A stretch of 64,000 nucleotides of DNA from positions 2,976,001 through 3,040,000 of the forward strand of contig NZ_CP084469.1 in NCBI RefSeq assembly GCF_020405205.1, read 5' to 3'. The position numbers and the translations under genes were made by a program. Below, piece after piece: positions 1 through 8,174 of this stretch (positions are counted from its first letter, which is position 1; every line of letters starts with the position of its first letter). This DNA comes from Natrinema salinisoli (GTDB lineage: Archaea > Halobacteriota > Halobacteria > Halobacteriales > Natrialbaceae). The notes below the pieces were generated by a model, which ran no database searches, had not been told where the DNA came from, and saw only the letters and a program-made list of their open reading frames with translations.

Positions 1-2368
1 CCCACTCGAGCCCAGTGATCCAGATATCGCCGGGCGTGTCGTCCCTGACATGGAAGCCGATGCGCTCGCCGGTCTCGACGTCCGTGGCGCTCGGGTCGAT
101 CTTCGCGAGGTGGTCGACCTCGAGGGGAATCTCGCCGTCGACGGGCTCCCAGGCGTAATTTTCCTCGTACTTCGGTTCCGTACCCTGGTTCGTCCACCGT
201 GCTTCCCAGTCTTCGCCGTTCCAGTGAACGCGCTCGCCGCTCTGGTAGAGCGTGTTGGCGTCCCACTCGGGATACTCGCTGTCGCCACCGTCTTCGTTGT
301 CGCCGTCGTCACCTCCCGCAGTCGTGGCGGAGACCGTCGCGGGATCGGTCTCCGTCCCCTCCTCACCGACCGCGCTGACGCCGATCTCGTAGGTCGTCTC
401 GGCCTCGAGGTCGGTGACGGTGGCGCTGGTCGAGCTCGTGGTCGTTTCCTCGGTACCGTCGACGGAGACGACGTATTCGACGGCGTTCGGGTCGGAACTC
501 CACGCGACTTCGATCGACGTCTCGTTCTCGGCGACGACCTCGAGGCCCTCGGGCGTGCTCGGCGGCACGTGGGGCTCCGCAGTCGTGGCGGAGACCGTAG
601 CGGGGTCGGTCTCCGTCCCTTCCTCGCCGACCGCGCTGACGTTGATGTCGTAGGTGGTTCCCGACTCGAGATCGGGGACCGTAATGCTGGTCGAGGTCGT
701 GGTGAGCGTCTCCTCCCCGCGGGCCCAGACGTTGTACTCGACGGCGTTCGGGTCAGAGTCCCACGCGACTTCGATCGACGTCTCGTTCTCGGCGACGACC
801 TCGAGACCCTCGGGCGTGCTCGGCGGCGTATTGGCCTCCGCGGTCGTGGCGGAAATCGTCGCGGGGTCGGTCTCGGTGTCCTCCCCGCCGATGGCGCTAA
901 CACCGATCTGATAGGTCGTGCCCGACTCGAGGTCGGTGACGGTGGCGCTGGTCGCTGTCGTGGTCGTTTCCTGCTCGCCGTCGACGTACACGGCGTACTC
1001 GTCGGCGTTCGGATCGGTCGCCCACGCGACCTCGATCGAGGTCTCGGTTTCGGCGACCACTTCGAGATCCTCGGGAACGCTCGGCGGCTTCTCGTCCGGT
1101 TCGCCGTCGCCGACGGTGAGCATCGCCTCTTCGAATTTCGGTTCGATGAGTTTCGCGCCGTCGTTGCCGGGAAGCGTTTCCATCGGGGTGTTCCCCTCCG
1201 CGACGTCGACGACCGTCTCGCCGTCGGCGACGCCCTCGAGTTCGACGGTTGCGAGGTCGAGGTCGGTCGTTCCTTCGCTGATCCGTTTTCCCGCCGCTGC
1301 GACGGTCGCGGACCCGTCGGTCACGTCGATCTCGGGCGGGAACAGGGAATCGGCGAACGTCTCACCGATCTCGGCGTCGACGATGATCGCGGCCTCGGTG
1401 TTGACGTCGATATCGAGTTCGAACCCGGACAGCCCGTTGGGGACCGCCGTCATGCCGATATCGACGGTCGTCGTCTGGCCCGGATCGACCTGAGCGTCGG
1501 CGAGATCCACGGTCACCGTGGGCGTCTCCGGCTCCGACCCCGCGACGGTCGTGGCCTGCACCGTCGCCATCCCGGAGGCGGTTTCGCCCTCACCGACGGC
1601 ACTGACGCCGATATCGTAGGTCGTGTCGGCCTCGAGCCCCGTGATTGTCGCGCTGCTCGAGGTCGTCGTCAGCTCCTGCTCGCCGTCGACGGAAACCGCG
1701 TACTCGAGGGCGTCCGGTACCGGACTCCACTCGACCTCGACCGAGGTCTCGCTCTCGTCGACGACCGCGAGGTCCGCGGGCATATCGGGCACGCTGGGGT
1801 CGTCGCCGACCCTGAGCGTCGGCGTCTCGTAGTCGACCGCGACCGCTTCGTCCTCGGCGTCGGTCAGCAGGAAGTCCGACAGTTCGACGTCGGTCGTCCC
1901 GTCTTCCTGTGCCTCGAGGACGAAGGTGGCGAACTCGTACTCGCTCGTTCCGACGTCCATGACCCCGCCGTCCTGCCTGAACGCAGCGTAGTCCGCCCGG
2001 AACGAGTCGGTCGGCTCGTCGACGCTGTTTCGATCATCCCAGTTCGACGGCCACTCGTCGCCGAGGGTGACGCCGACGATCTCCGCGACCGCGGAATCGA
2101 CCGTGGCCTCGAGGCCCCAGCCCATCACTCCGGTGGGTCCGTTCGAAATCGAAAACGTCACGGTCGTGGTCTCGCCAGCCCCGATCTGGTCGTCGGCGAG
2201 GTCGGCCGAGAGCGTGACGTGGTCGTCGGCTGCGACGGTCGACGTCCCGACCGCGAGTGCGCCCGCACTGGCCCCGGCGGCCTGCATGAAGGTGCGTCGC
2301 GACGCGGACGAGTCCGTCTGCTGATCGGTGAGCTGTGCGTCGTCGTACGTGTTGTTGTCGTTGGTCAT
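1..2368 (-). CDS. Secreted modular protein with two cohesin-like domains, four FnIII domains and a carbohydrate-binding module (3' end outside window)
   Basis: The visible part is 789 codons read from the ATG at 2368 to the window edge, so the C-terminus is missing. The N-terminus has a Tat signal (SRRTFMQAAGASAG near residues 23-36). Two domains at about residues 47-185 and 280-423 look like cohesins: a beta-rich fold with an early segment like GAGETTTVTFSISN and a late FATFVLEA strand. Four fibronectin III domains lie at about 190-275, 427-515, 514-601 and 601-688. A CBM5/12-like chitin- or cellulose-binding module follows at about 697-733 (motif YQSGERVHWNGEDWEA). It lies 43 bases downstream of a dockerin-bearing GH5 enzyme on the same strand, so a scaffold role is a reasonable inference. 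No catalytic domain is visible. Cohesin is assigned by pattern only and has not been confirmed by a profile search. Confidence 0.8.
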   Translation of the reverse strand, partial: MTNDNNTYDDAQLTDQQTDSSASRRTFMQAAGASAGALAVGTSTVAADDHVTLSADLADDQIGAGETTTVTFSISNGPTGVMGWGLEATVDSAVAEIVGVTLGDEWPSNWDDRNSVDEPTDSFRADYAAFRQDGGVMDVGTSEYEFATFVLEAQEDGTTDVELSDFLLTDAEDEAVAVDYETPTLRVGDDPSVPDMPADLAVVDESETSVEVEWSPVPDALEYAVSVDGEQELTTTSSSATITGLEADTTYDIGVSAVGEGETASGMATVQATTVAGSEPETPTVTVDLADAQVDPGQTTTVDIGMTAVPNGLSGFELDIDVNTEAAIIVDAEIGETFADSLFPPEIDVTDGSATVAAAGKRISEGTTDLDLATVELEGVADGETVVDVAEGNTPMETLPGNDGAKLIEPKFEEAMLTVGDGEPDEKPPSVPEDLEVVAETETSIEVAWATDPNADEYAVYVDGEQETTTTATSATVTDLESGTTYQIGVSAIGGEDTETDPATISATTAEANTPPSTPEGLEVVAENETSIEVAWDSDPNAVEYNVWARGEETLTTTSTSITVPDLESGTTYDINVSAVGEEGTETDPATVSATTAEPHVPPSTPEGLEVVAENETSIEVAWSSDPNAVEYVVSVDGTEETTTSSTSATVTDLEAETTYEIGVSAVGEEGTETDPATVSATTAGGDDGDNEDGGDSEYPEWDANTLYQSGERVHWNGEDWEARWTNQGTEPKYEENYAWEPVDGEIPLEVDHLAKIDPSATDVETGERIGFHVRDDTPGDIWITGLEW
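300..1087 (-). repeat. Three tandem FnIII-coding units of 261 bp
   Basis: The same DNA motif, beginning with a CGGCGTTCGG core, recurs at 480, 741 and 1002, an exact spacing of 261 bases or 87 codons. The first two copies stay almost identical over about 86 bases, which suggests recent internal duplication or gene conversion of the fibronectin III module. The fourth FnIII domain, nearer the N-terminus around 1710-1790, is more diverged. Confidence 0.85.
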
Positions 2369-2411
2369 TGGATTTGTAGTGTCGTGTTTTTCGGTGTGAC
2401 TTCGACTCTCG

Positions 2412-4301
2412 TTAGATCTTCTCGAGCAGCTCGAGGATGTCCGAGAAGCCGAAGCGGCCGTTGCCGTCGAAGTCGAACTTCTCGGGGTTGTTCTGGACGC
2501 CGTCGGCGTTTCGGTTCTCGAAGAGGGCATTGACGTCGCCGTGAGTCGTCTCGTTGTCCCCGTTGACGTCCTCGTAGCGGCCGTCGCCGTCGAGATCCCG
2601 CGCCTCGTACTCGCCGACCGAGATCGTCTCGTTGCCGTCGCCGCCGTCGTCGGGGTAGGGATCCCCGGTGATGTCACCCGGACCGATGTGGAGGTCGTTC
2701 TCGCCGTTGTCGGCGTCCGGATACGGGTCGTCGCCGGGCGCGAAGTCGTCGTAGCCGTCGGCCATCTCCTGGTTCAGTTCGTGCCACCAGACGCCGGGCG
2801 TCTCGTCGTTCAGGTAATTCATCCAGTCGTCGGCGCCCTTCGCCCCGTCGTTCAGACCGGGGGTCCCGTGCTCGAACATATTCGGCTCGTAGGTGTGGTC
2901 GAAACACCACGCCAGCGGGTGGACGTCGTAATTCTTGATGAACTCCTCGTACTCCTGGATGTACGGCTGACAGTCGCCGTCGTGCTTACCGCTACAGTCC
3001 ATCCACGGCGTATCGACGTGCATTCCGCCGCCTTCGATCCAGCCGAACTCGCTGAAGAAGACCGGCACGTGTTCGGACGGCTGGCCGAAGTACTTCGAGA
3101 GCGGCCGCAGATCGTCCTGGGTGTAGACGTGGGCCGTATAGCACATGTTCTCGGTGTCGAACTCGTTGTGTGGCGCCCAGTAGGTGTACTGACTCCAGCG
3201 CGGACTCCCGATCGTTATCAACTGTCCGTTCGCGTTCTCCTCGACCGTGTCGACCCACGGCTGGGCACGATCGACCCACAGGTCGTACCAGGCTTTCATG
3301 TCCTCGCTGGCGACGTCGTAATTGGACGCGTCCCCATCGCCGGGGGCCTCCGCCGGAGCGGAGAGTTCCCCCGCCTGCCGCTGCGGGCCGCCCCAGTCGC
3401 CGCCGTACGGGCCGTTCGGCTCGTTGTACACGTCGAAGATCACGTGATCGTCGTCCGCGTACCGGCTGGCGACGATCTCCCAGAACATGTGCAACTCCTC
3501 GTCGAGCGCGTTCGAGATCTCCGGCGGCTCGAGGAAGATGTCGTCCTCCTCGAGGTCGTACGCCTCGAGGATGTTCTGTTCGTGGATCAGGTCCCAGATC
3601 TCGTCGACCTGGTCCTCGCCGTGCCAGAGCACGCCGCGCTCGCCACAGACTTCCGGATGCCGCCAGTCCTCGCCGCCGTCGCTCGAGCATTGCCAGACGT
3701 TGGGATCGACGCCGTGATTCTTGTGATCCTCCTGGTGGAAGACCGGGTAGTGACGGTGGTAGTCGATCATCACGTAGGCACCGCGCTGGGCACCGAGTTC
3801 GACGAGTTCGTCGAGGAAGGTCCGACAGTACCACTTGACGTCGTCCCTGTCGAACTGTCCCGGCAGGGCCGGACCCCAGTCGTCGCCGTGGGGCATTTCG
3901 CTCGGTTTCGCGTTCTTCGTCCCGGCCGCGAGGAACGACGGCATTACCGGTACCCGGACGACGTTGGTGTACCATCCCTCGGCCTCGTTCGTCGCTAGCT
4001 CGAACGTCTCTGGCGCGGTCTGTCCCCGCCAGGTTCGGCTCTGTTCGCCGGGATCTGCGATGTTCACGCCGCGAAGACGGACTTCCTTACCGCTCGGATC
4101 GACGATCTTGTTTCCGTCCCGTGCCAGCGGCGGGAGGTCGACCTCTTGGGCCGCTGCAGAACTCGTGACGCTGCCGAGACCGCCGAGCGCAACCACGCTC
4201 GTCCCTGTGGCCTTCATTATCGTTCGTCGCGACGTCGAGACGCCGCGGCCGCTCCTATTCGACCGAGCCGCTGAGTCTGTTTGATTCGTATTCTTTGACA
4301 T
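2412..4301 (-). CDS. Secreted GH5 family glycoside hydrolase (cellulase-like) with C-terminal dockerin
   Basis: This 629-residue protein starts with a long Tat signal (SRRTIMKATGTS at 24-35, cleavage likely after the AAA near 49-51). The body is a glycoside hydrolase family 5 domain. It has the entry segment typical of secreted cellulases (RLRGVNIADPG near 75-85), the acid/base Glu in YNEPNG (Glu294) and the nucleophile Glu in FFSEFGW (Glu418). After a Gly/Asp/Pro linker (about 515-560), residues 566-629 form a dockerin with two calcium-loop repeats, DLDGDGRYEDVNGD and DFDGNGRFGFSD. The likely substrate is a beta-1,4-glucan or related polymer outside the cell. The next gene on the same strand encodes cohesin-like domains. 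Substrate specificity cannot be fixed from sequence alone. Confidence 0.92.
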   Translation of the reverse strand: MSKNTNQTDSAARSNRSGRGVSTSRRTIMKATGTSVVALGGLGSVTSSAAAQEVDLPPLARDGNKIVDPSGKEVRLRGVNIADPGEQSRTWRGQTAPETFELATNEAEGWYTNVVRVPVMPSFLAAGTKNAKPSEMPHGDDWGPALPGQFDRDDVKWYCRTFLDELVELGAQRGAYVMIDYHRHYPVFHQEDHKNHGVDPNVWQCSSDGGEDWRHPEVCGERGVLWHGEDQVDEIWDLIHEQNILEAYDLEEDDIFLEPPEISNALDEELHMFWEIVASRYADDDHVIFDVYNEPNGPYGGDWGGPQRQAGELSAPAEAPGDGDASNYDVASEDMKAWYDLWVDRAQPWVDTVEENANGQLITIGSPRWSQYTYWAPHNEFDTENMCYTAHVYTQDDLRPLSKYFGQPSEHVPVFFSEFGWIEGGGMHVDTPWMDCSGKHDGDCQPYIQEYEEFIKNYDVHPLAWCFDHTYEPNMFEHGTPGLNDGAKGADDWMNYLNDETPGVWWHELNQEMADGYDDFAPGDDPYPDADNGENDLHIGPGDITGDPYPDDGGDGNETISVGEYEARDLDGDGRYEDVNGDNETTHGDVNALFENRNADGVQNNPEKFDFDGNGRFGFSDILELLEKI

Positions 4302-4890
4302 GGTGTGATGGATACCCCGCGAACGAGATGTGCGATTCGTTCACTGGGAATGCGGAGGCGTTTTGGATCCTCCTCGATATATAATTTCGATCAATAGTAA
4401 TGAAATTTTTGATTATTGTGATAAACATTACGTTTGAGTCGTACAAAAATAAACGGACCAATATGTTTGGTGGGGAACTATTACGCGAGAATAACGGACG
4501 AGTAACGAGAGTCCCAAGTAAGCATATTCAGGCCATATATCCAACAAAAACAGATATATTCCGGTTTGAGGAATACGAGTAGTTAGTCTCTGCTTCCGAT
4601 CTCCGAATACAATTTGCGACAAAAATGATTTTTAGCCGCCATATTCAGGATATGTTGTGAATTATATTACATTTTCGCGTAGCGCTTCACGAACCAGCGA
4701 CGGTCAGACGTCACTCGAACTCGCCGCCATCGACTATCGGTCCGTTGCCGTCCGCGATGGGACGCTCACTCACGGACCACGTCGGGAATCAACCACGGAA
4801 AACCGACACCGGACACCCATTTGTAACCGACGACCGCTACGTCCCCTCGAGGGCATCATGCCCACGTTCGATTCGACCGCTGAAACCCCG
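4302..4890. promoter_or_regulatory. AT-rich intergenic region between divergent GH5 operon and DUF460 gene
   Basis: About 600 bases without a supportable gene. The stretch 4375-4670 is much richer in A and T than its surroundings and includes a loose inverted repeat (ATCAATA at about 4389, TATTGTGAT at about 4414). It probably carries the promoter and control region of the GH5 operon. No start codon here opens a frame with haloarchaeal codon use. Confidence 0.5.
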
Positions 4891-4897
4891 CGCCGGA

Positions 4898-4903
4898 TTT
4901 ATA
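4898..4903 (+). promoter_or_regulatory. TATA box of the DUF460 gene
   Basis: TTTATA is centred about 27 bases before the GTG at 4928. This fits a leaderless haloarchaeal transcript and supports that start over the open frame reaching further upstream. Confidence 0.65.
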
Positions 4904-4927
4904 GCTACCTCGTTCCTACGACCCCCT

Positions 4928-6901
4928 GTGAGTACGCGAACGAGTGCGCTCGATGCGGTCGTCTTCGGTGTCGACATCCAGAGCGGTGACGTGCGCGGCG
5001 ACGCCCCGTCGTACGCACTCGCGATCTACGACGGCGAGGACGTCAGCCGGGACGTCGTCAGCCACCGGAAGCTCAGACGACTGATCGACGACGAGGAGCC
5101 GACGATCGTCGCGACCGACAACATGTACGAGCTGGCCGCGGATAAGGACGAACTCATCCACTTTCTGGGTTCGCTCCCGTCCGACACCATGCTCGTGCAG
5201 GTAACGGGTGCCGAACAGCCCGAGCCCCTCTCCCGCGTCGCGAAACGCCACAACGTCCCGTACGGAAAGGACCCGATGCAAGAGGCCGAAGCCGCCGCCC
5301 GACTGGCCGCCCACAACGTCGGCCACGAAGTATCGGCCTTTACCGACACGACGGAAGTCAAGGTCGCCCGCGGCCGCTCGACCGGCAGCGGCGGCTGGAG
5401 CGAAGACCGCTACACCCGCCGCATTCACGGCTCCGTCAGGAAACGGGCACGAGAGGTCGAGTCCGAACTCGAGGACGCGAACCTCGAGTACGAGCGAGAG
5501 GTCCGAGAGGCCTACGGCGGCTTCGCCAACGCCGTCTTCACCGTGGAAGCCCGGCCCAGTGACATCCCCGTCTCTCGAAATCGCTCGGGCGACGTTCGAG
5601 TCGAAATCGAGCGCGAGCGCCGCGACGGCATCGAATTCGAACCGCTGGTCAAGCGGCGCGATCACGTCGTCGTCGGCATCGATCCGGGAACGACGACCGC
5701 CGTCGCCATCGTCGACCTCGAGGGCGACGTCCTCGACGTCTGGAGTTCGCGAACCAGCGACACCGCCGACGTGATCGAGTGGATCGTCGAGCGCGGCCGT
5801 CCGATCATCGTCGCGGCCGACGTGACGCCGATTCCCGAAACCGTCGAGAAGTTCCGCCGGAGTTTCGACGCCGCGGGCTGGACCCCCGAGAGCGACCTCC
5901 CCGTCGACGAGAAACAACACCGCACGCGCGAACATCCATATGATGACGACCACCAGCGCGACGCGATGGCCGCCGCGCTATATGCCATCGACGCCCACGA
6001 AGATCAGTTCGAGCGGATCGCCGACAAGCTCCCGCCGGGCGTCGACCGCGGCGAAGTCACCGCTCGCGTCGTCGCCGGCGAAGAGAGCGTCGAAGCCGTC
6101 CTGACCGATCTCGACGACGGCGAGGAAACCGAGGAGGAATCCACCGAACACGAGCCCCGCGAACTCACCGCGGAGGAAAAGCGGATCAAAGACCTCGAGC
6201 GACAGGTCGAGCGCCTCCAGTCGCACGTCGACCGCCTCGAGGGCCGCGTCGCCGAGCGCGACGACCGGATCGACGAGCTCGAGACCGAACTCGGCGTCGC
6301 CCGCCGCGAGGAACGCAAGGAAGTCCGCCGGGACCGAGAAGTGAGTCGTCTCGAGCGAAAGGCGAACCGACTCGAGCGCGAGCGCGATGAAGCCCGTGAG
6401 GAAGTCGAGGCGCTCGAGGGGAAAGTCGAGCGGATGAAGGCCCTCTGGAAGCTCGACCACTCCAATTTCAGCGACGTCTCCGCGGAAAAGGAGGGGCTGG
6501 TCCCGGTCAAGGTCGTCGAGAAGTTCACGAAGGGCGCGATCCGCGAGGCCGACGACCAGTACGGCATCGCGAGCGGCGACGTCGTCTACATCCGCGATGC
6601 GAGCGGTGCGGGCCGGTCGACCGCCGAACTGCTCGCGGAGTTCGACCCTCGCGTCGTCCTCAAGGACGGCGGCCTCTCGGAGATCGCGGACGAGATCCTC
6701 TTCGAGGCCGAAATTCCGGTCGGTCCGGCCGACGACGTCGCCATGCAGGAGGTCGACGAACTGGCCGTGGCCCGCGAGGACGACGTCGAAGCCGCGATCG
6801 ACGACTGGCACGACCGTGCGGAAGAACGCAAGCGCGACCGCAAGGCATCGATGGTCGACCAGCTCATCAGCGAGCACCGGGCGGGCGACAACGAAGTCTG
6901 A
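4928..6901 (+). CDS. DUF460 family protein, predicted RNase H-fold nuclease with coiled coil
   Basis: The protein has 657 residues from the GTG at 4928. The open frame extends upstream, but the TATA box and the conserved start (STRTSALDAVVFGVDIQSG) fix this codon. It matches the archaeal DUF460 family. An N-terminal RNase H-like half is followed by a second acidic motif, VVGIDPGTTTAVAIVD (about 247-262), which resembles the first strand of RuvC/RNase H folds. A charged coiled coil spans about 417-500, then a C-terminal domain. The family is widespread in archaea with no firmly established role; a nucleic-acid function is predicted from the fold. It stands alone on its strand, followed by a convergent small gene. 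Confidence 0.88.
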   Translation: MSTRTSALDAVVFGVDIQSGDVRGDAPSYALAIYDGEDVSRDVVSHRKLRRLIDDEEPTIVATDNMYELAADKDELIHFLGSLPSDTMLVQVTGAEQPEPLSRVAKRHNVPYGKDPMQEAEAAARLAAHNVGHEVSAFTDTTEVKVARGRSTGSGGWSEDRYTRRIHGSVRKRAREVESELEDANLEYEREVREAYGGFANAVFTVEARPSDIPVSRNRSGDVRVEIERERRDGIEFEPLVKRRDHVVVGIDPGTTTAVAIVDLEGDVLDVWSSRTSDTADVIEWIVERGRPIIVAADVTPIPETVEKFRRSFDAAGWTPESDLPVDEKQHRTREHPYDDDHQRDAMAAALYAIDAHEDQFERIADKLPPGVDRGEVTARVVAGEESVEAVLTDLDDGEETEEESTEHEPRELTAEEKRIKDLERQVERLQSHVDRLEGRVAERDDRIDELETELGVARREERKEVRRDREVSRLERKANRLERERDEAREEVEALEGKVERMKALWKLDHSNFSDVSAEKEGLVPVKVVEKFTKGAIREADDQYGIASGDVVYIRDASGAGRSTAELLAEFDPRVVLKDGGLSEIADEILFEAEIPVGPADDVAMQEVDELAVAREDDVEAAIDDWHDRAEERKRDRKASMVDQLISEHRAGDNEV

Positions 6902-6907
6902 TCGGGC

Positions 6908-7168
6908 CTACGTTTCCGGCCCCGATTCCATCGGCGACAGTACCCGCGGGACCTCCTCGAGTTCGACCTCCTCGGTCAGATCCTCGGTGCTGTCGACCGG
7001 TCCGTTGACGAACAACGCGTGAGCGATGAATCCGATCGCGACGATGCCGAGCGCCATGACGGCGGCCGTAAACGGGACGGCCGTCGCGTAGCCGACGATC
7101 GCTCCAGTGCCGAGACTGGCCGCGATAGAGAGCAACACGAGATCGTAATAGTGTAGCGAGTATCCCAT
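6908..7168 (-). CDS. Small two-helix membrane protein, haloarchaeal
   Basis: This 86-residue protein has two hydrophobic helices (about 7-27 and 31-54) joined by a short turn and an acidic tail rich in Glu. It ends 6 bases from the stop of the convergent DUF460 gene. I do not recognise a function. Acidic tails of this kind are common in small haloarchaeal membrane proteins. Confidence 0.7.
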   Translation of the reverse strand: MGYSLHYYDLVLLSIAASLGTGAIVGYATAVPFTAAVMALGIVAIGFIAHALFVNGPVDSTEDLTEEVELEEVPRVLSPMESGPET

Positions 7169-7236
7169 ACCGGAACAACGGGATACAGCGGCAAAACGTT
7201 TGATCCCGAGAGTCCGGGGTTCGTCCTCGAGACGAA

Positions 7237-7416
7237 TCAGAACATGCCGAAGTTCTGGAGCATCCCCGAAATCAACGATTTGACGACCAATCCGAGGCCG
7301 GCGACGATGAGTGCCATCCCGGCAGCGATCAGCAGGTTCTGCGACGCGATCAGACCGATCCCGGCGAGGAGAATCACGATTCCCGCAATACCGAGCGCAC
7401 CGAGGTTCCGTAACAT
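7237..7416 (-). CDS. Small hydrophobic membrane protein (DUF7470-like)
   Basis: The 59-residue protein starts MLRNLGALGIAGIVILLAG and consists almost entirely of two glycine-rich membrane helices ending in GMLQNFGMF. The pattern resembles a short haloarchaeal family (DUF7470, from memory). The frame is open further upstream, but the ATG at 7416 gives the conserved N-terminus. It is divergent from aIF1A. Function unknown. Confidence 0.7.
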   Translation of the reverse strand: MLRNLGALGIAGIVILLAGIGLIASQNLLIAAGMALIVAGLGLVVKSLISGMLQNFGMF

Positions 7417-7545
7417 ACCCACGGATGGAGAGCCGAGCGGAATAAACGACGTGGTTCCCCGATCGGGTGGAAGAGACGCTCGCGTCCGGTGATCGGGGAG
7501 AAAGAACGATAAAGGGTTAAACCCCTCGAACGCAAAGCCGCGGCC

Positions 7546-7836
7546 ATGAGCGACGACGGAGACGGCGGTCGGAATAACCTCCGGATGCCCGAGGATGACG
7601 AGGTCTTCGCGACCGTCACCGACATGCTCGGGGCGAATCGGGTCAAAGTACGCTGTGCCGACGGGACGGAACGCACCGCTCGCATCCCCGGCAAGATGCA
7701 AAAGCGCATCTGGATCCGCGAGGACGACGTCGTGCTCGTCGAACCCTGGGACTGGCAGGACGAGAAGGCCGACATCACCTGGCGCTACGAGAAGAGCGAG
7801 GCCGACCAGCTCCGCGAGGAAGGTCATATCCAGTAA
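7546..7836 (+). CDS. eif1A: Translation initiation factor aIF1A
   Basis: The 96-residue protein is the archaeal homologue of eIF1A, which binds the ribosomal A site during initiation. An acidic N-terminal tail is followed by an S1/OB-fold domain with the family segments [20 protein letters not shown] and [14 protein letters not shown]. Length is normal for the family. A TTAAAC element centred near 7519 lies 27 bases before the ATG, consistent with a leaderless mRNA. The stop is followed directly by a long palindrome that may end transcription. Confidence 0.97.
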   Translation: MSDDGDGGRNNLRMPEDDEVFATVTDMLGANRVKVRCADGTERTARIPGKMQKRIWIREDDVVLVEPWDWQDEKADITWRYEKSEADQLREEGHIQ

Positions 7837-7842
7837 AACGAA

Positions 7843-8060
7843 ATTTTGCTCTGCGGGCGCGGCTTCGCCGCGCCCTCGGCAAAATCTTCAAAAGAGCGCG
7901 AAGCGCTCTTTTGGACACCGCGGGATCTTCGATCCCGCTCAGTTTCGATCAAAAGTACTCCTCCTTCCTCTCCACTCACTCCGTTCGTTCCGAGTCAGTC
8001 GTCGGCCCGCGAGCGCCGACGGCGCTCGCGGTGAACGGCTTCACTCGGGTTCTTCGAACC
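7843..8060. repeat. Cluster of five palindromes with three-base loops
   Basis: Five perfect hairpins lie in 218 bases: 7855-7875 (9-bp stem, loop TTC), 7889-7913 (11-bp stem, loop GAA), 7920-7938 (8-bp stem, loop TTC), 8008-8030 (10-bp stem, loop GAC) and 8048-8060 (5-bp stem, loop TTC). The first is enclosed by ATTTTGC at 7843-7849 and GCAAAAT at 7879-7885. No gene is supported here. The first hairpin could terminate aIF1A transcription; the rest look like accumulated repeat elements. Confidence 0.85.
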
Positions 8061-8174
8061 GCTCGCTCGCCGACAATACTCGAGGTGATATCTGCAATTC
8101 GACATCTAATAGGCGATGGAGCAGCCCCGGATTCGAGAAATATCCGTTCTTCGAATCGTACTACGAATGACAGG

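Noticed and set aside
50-2533. Very long open frame antisense to the modular secreted gene
   Set aside because: High GC leaves few stops on the opposite strand. The sense strand has a Tat signal, recognisable domains and a sensible start; the antisense frame is Arg/Gly-rich with no domain.
4745-4927. Upstream extension of the DUF460 gene
   Set aside because: The segment is before a good TATA box and does not look like the family N-terminus; the GTG at 4928 fits both promoter and conservation.
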